Source: Lentibacillus sediminis (GTDB taxonomy: Bacteria > Bacillota > Bacilli > Bacillales > Amphibacillaceae). From it: DNA of 64,000 bases. Numbering within the stretch: position 1 is the stretch's first letter; each line of letters opens with the position of its first letter. The position numbers were made by a program, and so were the translations under genes. The DNA is taken from contig NZ_NIXK01000003.1 of NCBI RefSeq assembly GCF_002763455.1, positions 186,001 through 250,000 on the forward strand. The letters are read 5' to 3'. The notes under the pieces were generated by a model. The model did no database searches and was not told the DNA's origin. It saw nothing but the letters and a program-made list of their open reading frames with translations. Below, one piece after another: positions 58,192 through 64,000 of the stretch.

Positions 58192-58198
58192 ACTTATT

Positions 58199-58240
58199 AT
58201 AAAAGCCAGCCGGTCTTTTGCTGACAGGCTGGCTTTTAGC
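58199..58240 (+). terminator. Terminator after thioredoxin gene
   Basis: Stem AAAAGCCAGCC / GGCTGGCTTTT with a 15-base loop; a bidirectional form next to the convergent hmoB. Confidence 0.8.
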
Positions 58241-58248
58241 ATGGTTTT

Positions 58249-58749
58249 TTAGTCTTCAGGATTCTCCATATGATACGTCGTAACGAATGGTTTGTCCGGG
58301 AAGTAGGCGGTTGGTTTAACTTTCTGCTGCCCCTTGTGAGCCTTTTTAAACTGATCCGAGTTCTTCCAGTTTTCAAAGTCATTGGCAGAGGCCCATTGTG
58401 TCAGGACGACATAGGTGTTGCCTTTTTGCGGCCGCAAAAAACGGAATGCCTGGAAACCGGGTGTTTGTTCAATCGTTCCCTTTCGTTCCCGGAAACGTTC
58501 TTCCAGTGGCTTTCTCCCTTCATCCGTTACAGGAATATTATTCATAACGACATAGCCTTTTTCTTCCATCTGGCCGCTTTCCAGCACAATATCGTACGCC
58601 TTGCCGGAAGAAAAGATATTCTTTTCCTCGCTTTCATAGTACGCCAGTGATCCAGATGTACTGTTCATCAGGTAAATAGGGATTTCCTCATGCTTCTCCT
58701 GCAGTTTTTTTAAAAAGTCCTGCGTTCCAATTGTCATATAGGCATTCAT
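58249..58749 (-). CDS. hmoB: Heme-degrading monooxygenase HmoB (YhgC)
   Basis: 166-residue protein. The C-terminal antibiotic-biosynthesis-monooxygenase (ABM) fold (about 75-155: 'YVVLTQWASANDFENWKNSD', SDQFKKAH) binds heme and breaks it to release iron. Start 58749 follows AAAGGGGA, and the product has exactly the length of B. subtilis YhgC; the frame to 58806 has no site. It lies beside pbpF and hemEHY, as in B. subtilis. Confidence 0.88.
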   Translation of the reverse strand: MNAYMTIGTQDFLKKLQEKHEEIPIYLMNSTSGSLAYYESEEKNIFSSGKAYDIVLESGQMEEKGYVVMNNIPVTDEGRKPLEERFRERKGTIEQTPGFQAFRFLRPQKGNTYVVLTQWASANDFENWKNSDQFKKAHKGQQKVKPTAYFPDKPFVTTYHMENPED

Positions 58750-58916
58750 TGATGATTCCCCTTTCGCATCTCTTTCTTCCATAGTACATGAAGACATGTC
58801 AGGCACTCAAGTTTAGCGTGTTTAAAATCATTCTTAATTAATATGGACTATATTCTTTCAGATTGTTGAAGATTGTCGTATAATAGGACTGTCAAGGTAC
58901 CTACTGAGGTGAACTT

Positions 58917-61088
58917 ATGTTTAACAATCATATAGATGTACCAGAGCGTAATCGCCTTCGCAAATTCAAACGTGTGATGCTGCTCCTGGCTGTGATGCTG
59001 GGTATTGGAGCGGCTGTTTGTGCTGCTGTTTTAATCGGCGGCAGAATTGTTGCTGATGAAACCGATCTGGTGCTGGACGCAGCGACAACCATTGAAACGG
59101 CGGATGGAGAAGTAATCGGCGAATTATACACGGAAAATCGTGAGCCGGTGCTGCTGGAGGAGATTCCCGACCATGTGCAAGAGGCCTTCATTGCTATCGA
59201 GGACAGAAGGTTTTTTGAACATTGGGGGATTGATGTCAAGTCTGTAGCCCGGGCCGCCTTTCAAAACATCCTGGCAATGAGCAAGGTAGAGGGCGGCAGT
59301 ACGATTACGCAGCAGCTGGCGAAAAACTTGTTTTTATCCAATGATAAAACATGGGCGCGTAAAGCGAAGGAAGCGTTGGCCGCGATTCATTTAGAACGGA
59401 CACACACGAAGGAAGAGATTCTGGAACTCTACTTAAATGAGATCTATTTCGGGGAAGGTGTTTACGGAATCGAGAAAGCGGCCAATTTCTTTTTTTCCAA
59501 GCAGGCTGCCGATCTGACGCTGTCGGAAGGTGCATTGCTTGCCGGGCTTGCCAAAGGTCCTAACGGGTATTCACCGACTAATCATCCCGAGAAGGCACTG
59601 AATCGGAGAAATACGGTGCTGATGGCAATGGAAAACACTGGAAAAATATCCGAGGAAACACGGCTTGCAGCGGAGGGAAAGACGCTTGGTCTCGCTCTCA
59701 ATAAGCCGGAACCGAATCCATGGGCCGATAGCTATATTGATCTGGTGATGAAGGAAGCCGCCGAAGCACATCAGCTTTCTGTGGATGAATTGCAGCGCGG
59801 AGGCTACCGGATTGTTGTCAACATGGATAAAACTGCCCAAAAGGCTGCCTATGAGCAATTCCAGCATGATGAATATTTTCCGGGAAGTACGGAGGATGTG
59901 GAAGGCGCTTTTGTTATGATGAGACACGAAACGGGTGAAATTGTTTCGGCAATTGGCGGGAGGGACTATTCTCTTGGTGATTTGAACAGGGTTGATGTGG
60001 CCAGACAGCCGGGATCGACGATAAAGCCGATTGCTGTTTACGCACCGGCCCTGATGCAGGAGGAAACCTATACGCCTTACACAGTCATTCCCGATCAGCA
60101 AATGGATTATGATGGCTACACCGTCTCCAATGTGGACGGTCACACTGTCGGCTCGGTGACAATCTATGATGCGATCAAGATGTCGAAAAATACTTCTGCT
60201 GTATGGCTGCTGGAACAAATCGGGGTTGATTATGCAAAGGATTATCTGGAGAAGATGAATATTAACCTGGAGGATGAAGGGTTGGCCATTGCGCTGGGTG
60301 GATTAAGCCATGGTATATCTCCCCAGAATTTAATGGAGAGCTACGGGACATTTGGCCGTGGTGGAGACTTTACGGAGTCCTATACCATTGATGCGATTTA
60401 TAATCAGGAGGAGGATAAGGTTTACCAGACAGAACCAGAAACCTCTGAAGTATTCAGCCCGCAAACCGCCTGGAATATGACCGAAATGCTGGAGGGCACT
60501 GTGGAAAGCGGAACAGCTTCGCCAGGTGAATACGGCAAGGCACTGGCAGGGAAGACCGGCACCACGGAGCATACATTGGCTGAAGGAGAAATAAAAGATG
60601 CCTGGTTTGTCGGCTACACGCCGGAATATACTGCTGCAGCATGGATGGGCTTTGATCAATCGGGAGCGGATCATTATTTGACAGGTGGAAGCAGTTATCC
60701 GACCAGCCTGACAAAAGCAATTTTATCCGAAATGGACCAAAGCAGCCCGCTGACGGAGCAGTTTACTAAACCGGAGCATGTGGAAGACTTGCCGGAACCA
60801 ATTGATCTGCCGCAAATTACCAATCTGGAAGGCAGATACACGTTTGGAGGATTCACCCTTATCAAGGGCGAGCTAACGTGGGATGGATCGGAGGACGACC
60901 GGGTTGCTTATCGGATTTACCGCGAAAAAGAAGGCGTCGATGAGCGGATCGGCGAGGTGGAAGGCCAGACGACATTTGAAATTGGTACACTGGATCTGCT
61001 GAATTCAGGCGGCTATTATGTTGTGCCATATGACCCGCTCACTAAACTGGAGGGTGAACGTTCGAACACGGTGCGTCTGTCGGGCTGA
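58917..61088 (+). CDS. pbpF: Class A penicillin-binding protein PbpF
   Basis: 723-residue bifunctional peptidoglycan synthase anchored by one N-terminal helix (about 19-44). Glycosyltransferase motifs: [16 protein letters not shown] (Glu95) and [12 protein letters not shown]. Transpeptidase motifs: GSTIKP (active Ser about 365), SKNTS and KTGTT (about 545). The C-terminal 90 residues form a fibronectin-like extension. GAGGTGA precedes the ATG, and TATAAT is at 58879-58884. PbpF in B. subtilis acts in spore-cortex and forespore wall synthesis; a vegetative role is also possible. Confidence 0.9.
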   Translation: MFNNHIDVPERNRLRKFKRVMLLLAVMLGIGAAVCAAVLIGGRIVADETDLVLDAATTIETADGEVIGELYTENREPVLLEEIPDHVQEAFIAIEDRRFFEHWGIDVKSVARAAFQNILAMSKVEGGSTITQQLAKNLFLSNDKTWARKAKEALAAIHLERTHTKEEILELYLNEIYFGEGVYGIEKAANFFFSKQAADLTLSEGALLAGLAKGPNGYSPTNHPEKALNRRNTVLMAMENTGKISEETRLAAEGKTLGLALNKPEPNPWADSYIDLVMKEAAEAHQLSVDELQRGGYRIVVNMDKTAQKAAYEQFQHDEYFPGSTEDVEGAFVMMRHETGEIVSAIGGRDYSLGDLNRVDVARQPGSTIKPIAVYAPALMQEETYTPYTVIPDQQMDYDGYTVSNVDGHTVGSVTIYDAIKMSKNTSAVWLLEQIGVDYAKDYLEKMNINLEDEGLAIALGGLSHGISPQNLMESYGTFGRGGDFTESYTIDAIYNQEEDKVYQTEPETSEVFSPQTAWNMTEMLEGTVESGTASPGEYGKALAGKTGTTEHTLAEGEIKDAWFVGYTPEYTAAAWMGFDQSGADHYLTGGSSYPTSLTKAILSEMDQSSPLTEQFTKPEHVEDLPEPIDLPQITNLEGRYTFGGFTLIKGELTWDGSEDDRVAYRIYREKEGVDERIGEVEGQTTFEIGTLDLLNSGGYYVVPYDPLTKLEGERSNTVRLSG

Positions 61089-61179
61089 CGGCCTGATTCA
61101 AGGCAATTTCATGACAATCACCGTGCATTTCTATACAGTAGAAACAGAAACGGCTATAGTAATTAATGGAGGAAAAAGG

Positions 61180-62223
61180 ATGACTAACATGACAAACACG
61201 TTCAATGACACGATTCTCAGAGCGTATAACGGCGAAAAAACCGATTATACGCCCGCCTGGTACATGCGCCAGGCCGGTCGCTCCCAGCCGGAGTACCGCA
61301 AGCTGAAGGAAAAATACAGTTTATTTGAAATCACCCATCAGCCGGAATTATGTGCTTATGTCACCAGGCTGCCGGTGGAAAACTATGGGGTAGATGCGGC
61401 TATTCTTTATAAAGATATCATGTCGCCAATGCCGGCTATGGGGGTGGATGTAGAAATTAAACCCGGAATCGGCCCGGTGATACATAATCCCGTGGCGAAC
61501 TACCAGGATGTGGAAAAGCTTGGTTCGATTAATCCACAGGCAGATGTTCCCTATGTGCTGGACACGATCCGCCTTTTGACAGAAGAACAGCTGAACGTGC
61601 CGCTGATCGGCTTCAGCGGGGCTCCATTTACACTGGCAAGCTATATGATTGAAGGCGGCCCGTCCAAGGATCACGGAAAAACAAAAGCCTTTATGTATCA
61701 GCAGCCGGAAAGCTGGTTTCTGTTGATGGATAAGCTGGCAGATATGATCATCACTTATGCGGAAGCGCAGATTGAAGCAGGAGCCAAGGTGATTCAAATT
61801 TTTGATTCCTGGGTTGGCGCCATGAATGCAGCAGATTATCGGGTGTTCATCAAACCAGTGATGACACGGGTTTTTTCGGAGCTAAGACAGCATCAGGTTC
61901 CCTTGATTGTGTTCGGTGTCGGAGCGCGACATCTGCTTATGGAATGGAATGATCTGCCGGTGGACGTGATCGGCCTGGATTGGCGTACAACAATCAGCGA
62001 GGCCAGAGAGATGGGTGTCACCAAAGTGCTCCAGGGAAATCTGGATCCGGCAATTTTGCTGGCAGATTGGGAAATCGCCGAGCGCAGAACAAAAATGATC
62101 TTAAATGACGGTCTGGAAGATGGCCGCCATGTATTCAATCTCGGTCATGGCGTGACACCGGACATTCAGCCGGCCACTCTGAAGAAACTGACCGAGTACA
62201 TTCATGGGTATACTGGAAAGTAA
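61180..62223 (+). CDS. hemE: Uroporphyrinogen decarboxylase HemE
   Basis: Decarboxylates uroporphyrinogen III to coproporphyrinogen III. The 347-residue protein has both family signatures, '[17 protein letters not shown]' and '[16 protein letters not shown]'. ATG 61180 is seven bases after GGAGG; the frame from 61018 overlaps pbpF and is rejected. First gene of hemE-hemH-hemY; hemH begins 40 bases later. Confidence 0.95.
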   Translation: MTNMTNTFNDTILRAYNGEKTDYTPAWYMRQAGRSQPEYRKLKEKYSLFEITHQPELCAYVTRLPVENYGVDAAILYKDIMSPMPAMGVDVEIKPGIGPVIHNPVANYQDVEKLGSINPQADVPYVLDTIRLLTEEQLNVPLIGFSGAPFTLASYMIEGGPSKDHGKTKAFMYQQPESWFLLMDKLADMIITYAEAQIEAGAKVIQIFDSWVGAMNAADYRVFIKPVMTRVFSELRQHQVPLIVFGVGARHLLMEWNDLPVDVIGLDWRTTISEAREMGVTKVLQGNLDPAILLADWEIAERRTKMILNDGLEDGRHVFNLGHGVTPDIQPATLKKLTEYIHGYTGK

Positions 62224-62262
62224 TTATGGAACAACAGATTTTTTCGAAGAGGTGTAGACATA

Positions 62263-63198
62263 ATGGCAAAACAAAAAATGGGACTACTCGTAATGGCATA
62301 TGGAACGCCATATCAGGAGGCGGATATTGAACGGTATTACACGCATATCCGCCATGGAAGAAAGCCAGCGGAAGATGCACTGCAGGATTTGAAAGACCGT
62401 TATAAAGCGATCGGCGGCATTTCCCCGCTCGCAAAGATCACCGAGCAGCAGGCACAAACGCTTGAGGCAAACTTAAATGCTCAGCAGGACGACTATGAAT
62501 TTAAGGCATATATCGGCCTGAAACATATTGAACCATTTATCGAGGATGCAGTCGAGGAAATGGCGAAGGATGGCATCGAGCAGGCGATTTCCATCGTGCT
62601 TGCACCGCATTACTCCACATTCAGCGTGAAAGCCTATAATGGCCGGGCGAATGAAGCTGCAGAGAAACACAGCATTTCTATCCAATCGGTGGAAAGCTGG
62701 TATGACGAAGAGGGCTTTATTAAATTCTGGGCAAATGGGATCAACCGTATTTTCCAAGGCATGACACAGGAAGAGCAGGAAGAAGCTGTATTAATCGTTT
62801 CCGCTCACAGTTTGCCGGAGAAAATTCTGCAAGATGGCGATCCTTATCCGGAGCAGCTTGCCGAAACAGCAAGACTGATTGTAGAGAAAACATTGATTAA
62901 CAACTATGAAATCGGCTGGCAAAGTGAAGGGAACACCCCGGATCCATGGCTTGGCCCGGACGTGCAGGACTTGACCCGTGATCTGTATGAACAAAAAGGC
63001 TACCGTTCGTTCATCTATGCACCAGTCGGTTTTATTGCCGACCATCTGGAAGTCCTTTACGACAATGATTACGAGTGTAAAGTAGTCTGTGACGAACTGG
63101 GGGCTAATTACCATCGTCCGGAGATGCCGAACACGGATCCTTTGTTCATCGATACCCTGGCAAAAGTCGTATTAAATAAAACAAAAAGTGATGCGTAA
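62263..63198 (+). CDS. hemH: Coproporphyrin ferrochelatase HemH (CpfC)
   Basis: 311-residue enzyme that inserts Fe2+ into coproporphyrin III in the Gram-positive heme route. Landmarks: [11 protein letters not shown], '[17 protein letters not shown]', [10 protein letters not shown] (metal-site His, with the Glu in '[14 protein letters not shown]'), [14 protein letters not shown]. It has the short, soluble Bacillus form. It overlaps the next gene by one base (TAATG). Confidence 0.95.
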   Translation: MAKQKMGLLVMAYGTPYQEADIERYYTHIRHGRKPAEDALQDLKDRYKAIGGISPLAKITEQQAQTLEANLNAQQDDYEFKAYIGLKHIEPFIEDAVEEMAKDGIEQAISIVLAPHYSTFSVKAYNGRANEAAEKHSISIQSVESWYDEEGFIKFWANGINRIFQGMTQEEQEEAVLIVSAHSLPEKILQDGDPYPEQLAETARLIVEKTLINNYEIGWQSEGNTPDPWLGPDVQDLTRDLYEQKGYRSFIYAPVGFIADHLEVLYDNDYECKVVCDELGANYHRPEMPNTDPLFIDTLAKVVLNKTKSDA

Positions 63199-64000
63199 TG
63201 GCAGAGCAGAAAAATATCCTGATTGCAGGCGGCGGAATTACGGGTTTATCCGCCGCCTATTATTTACAGAAGGAAATCAAGCGGCACCAGCTCCCGTATC
63301 AGGTGAAATTGGTTGAAGCCAGTGACAGGGTCGGCGGGAAGATAAAAACACTGCACCGCGAAGGTTTTACCATTGAGCAGGGGCCGGACTCCCTTTTGGC
63401 AAGAAAGAAACCGGCGATGAAGCTGACAGAGGAACTGGGGCTGCAGGATAAAATTATCCGCAACGCAACAGGCCAGTCGTATATGCTGGTGAAAAATAAG
63501 CTGCATAAAATGCCTAAAGGCACCTATATGGGTGTGCCTAAAAAGGTTAGACCATTGCTGTCATCCAAACTGATTTCTCCGAAAGGAAAAGTCCGTGCGC
63601 TTGCCGATCTCGTCTTGCCAAGGGGGAAACAGGAAGAGGATCAGTCACTTGGTTCGTTTTTCCGCCGGCGATTCGGCAATCAGCTTGTTGTAAATCAAAT
63701 CGAACCATTGCTCTCCGGCATTCATTCGGGAGACATAAACGAAATGAGTCTGGAAGCAACCTATCCCGTCTTTCATGAGCTCGAGCAGACATATGGCAGT
63801 GTGATGAAAGGTTTGCGGAAAACTATTCCTGACCCGCCTGCAAAAAAGGGGCAGTCAACCGGGGCATTTTTCTCCTTTAAGGGAGGATTGGGGACCCTGA
63901 TCAATCGGCTGGAAGAGGCACTGGAACCGGGAACGATCATGTTAGATACAGCGGTTGATCATGTAGAAAAAAAGGAACACGGCTATCATGTGCTGTTTAG
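63198..64000 (+). CDS. hemY: Coproporphyrinogen III oxidase HemY (CgoX), 5' part
   Basis: FAD enzyme that oxidises coproporphyrinogen III to coproporphyrin III, the step before HemH. The frame begins [20 protein letters not shown] with the FAD-binding GxGxxG motif, continues through 'VEASDRVGGKI', 'GFTIEQGPDSLLARK' and 'VNQIEPLLSGIHSGDINEMS', and is still open at the window end; about 267 of an expected 470 residues are visible. The ATG overlaps the hemH stop. The downstream part of the gene lies outside the window. Confidence 0.93.
   Translation, partial: MAEQKNILIAGGGITGLSAAYYLQKEIKRHQLPYQVKLVEASDRVGGKIKTLHREGFTIEQGPDSLLARKKPAMKLTEELGLQDKIIRNATGQSYMLVKNKLHKMPKGTYMGVPKKVRPLLSSKLISPKGKVRALADLVLPRGKQEEDQSLGSFFRRRFGNQLVVNQIEPLLSGIHSGDINEMSLEATYPVFHELEQTYGSVMKGLRKTIPDPPAKKGQSTGAFFSFKGGLGTLINRLEEALEPGTIMLDTAVDHVEKKEHGYHVLF

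Overview
The window reads as chromosomal DNA of a spore-forming, probably moderately halophilic or alkaliphilic member of the Bacillaceae (Virgibacillus, Oceanobacillus or Lentibacillus-like). Evidence is family-level only: an alpha/beta SASP, YhcN- and YjcZ-type sporulation proteins, YhaL, sigI-rsgI, strong AGGAGG ribosome-binding sites, an OpuA-type glycine betaine importer, acidic low-complexity tails on secreted proteins, and gene order very like the Bacillus subtilis yha-prsA-hit-ecs-pbpF-hemEHY region. No rRNA, tRNA, CRISPR array, transposase or phage gene was seen.

Layout. 1-3.1 kb: end of a PRC-barrel gene, a large composite repeat, sigI-rsgI. 3.1-10.5 kb: yhdB-like gene, YhcN lipoprotein, yrrT-luxS-mccA-mccB (methionine-to-cysteine salvage with luxS in the operon), M20 dipeptidase, YueD-type reductase. 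10.7-20.7 kb: YjcZ peptide, hom-thrC-thrB (minus strand), a two-gene ABC exporter, methionine aminopeptidase with a cobalamin-binding-like protein, and an NhaC-family transporter behind a T-box whose apparent specifier is UAC (Tyr). 21-31.5 kb: azlCD, DedA, a MneS-like cation exporter, an IDEAL protein, an MFS pseudogene, a 50-residue basic protein, a zinc phospholipase C-like protein, fumC, SASP, msmX, a PucR/CdaR-like regulator, yheA, yhaR. 31.5-40.7 kb: yhzD, yhaO-yhaN, a GbsR-like regulator, yhaM, yhaL, prsA, a DUF3267 protein, yhaI. 40.7-44.8 kb: a GbsR/OpcR-like repressor divergent from opuAA-AB-AC. 44.8-49.9 kb: repeat-rich intergenic DNA, yhaH, trpP with a TRAP-type leader, hit, an overlooked 39-residue peptide gene, ecsAB. 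49.9-64 kb: a Met T-box with a frameshifted second methionyl-tRNA synthetase, an M20D amidohydrolase, ferritin-like protein, PAP2 phosphatase, liaFSR, bdbC with a thioredoxin, hmoB, pbpF, hemE-hemH-hemY (last gene cut by the window end).

The most distinctive non-coding feature is a family of about 13 intergenic palindromic elements of roughly 110-120 bp, often two per composite unit of about 360-420 bp. The outer stem sequence differs between copies while the two arms of a copy usually still pair, so the arms have changed together. Two composite units at 0.45-0.81 and 18.83-19.19 kb are near-identical and inverted. Copies sit in the leader of the T-box-controlled nhaC gene and, as a relic, inside the lia operon.

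Several control circuits can be read directly: a SigI-type promoter before sigI, a SigG-type promoter before the YhcN gene, T-boxes for Tyr (transporter) and Met (metG), six spaced NAG triplets covering the trpP ribosome-binding site, and a 9-bp-arm palindrome between the GbsR-like gene and opuA. Sequence comparisons with other organisms are from memory, since no search could be run.
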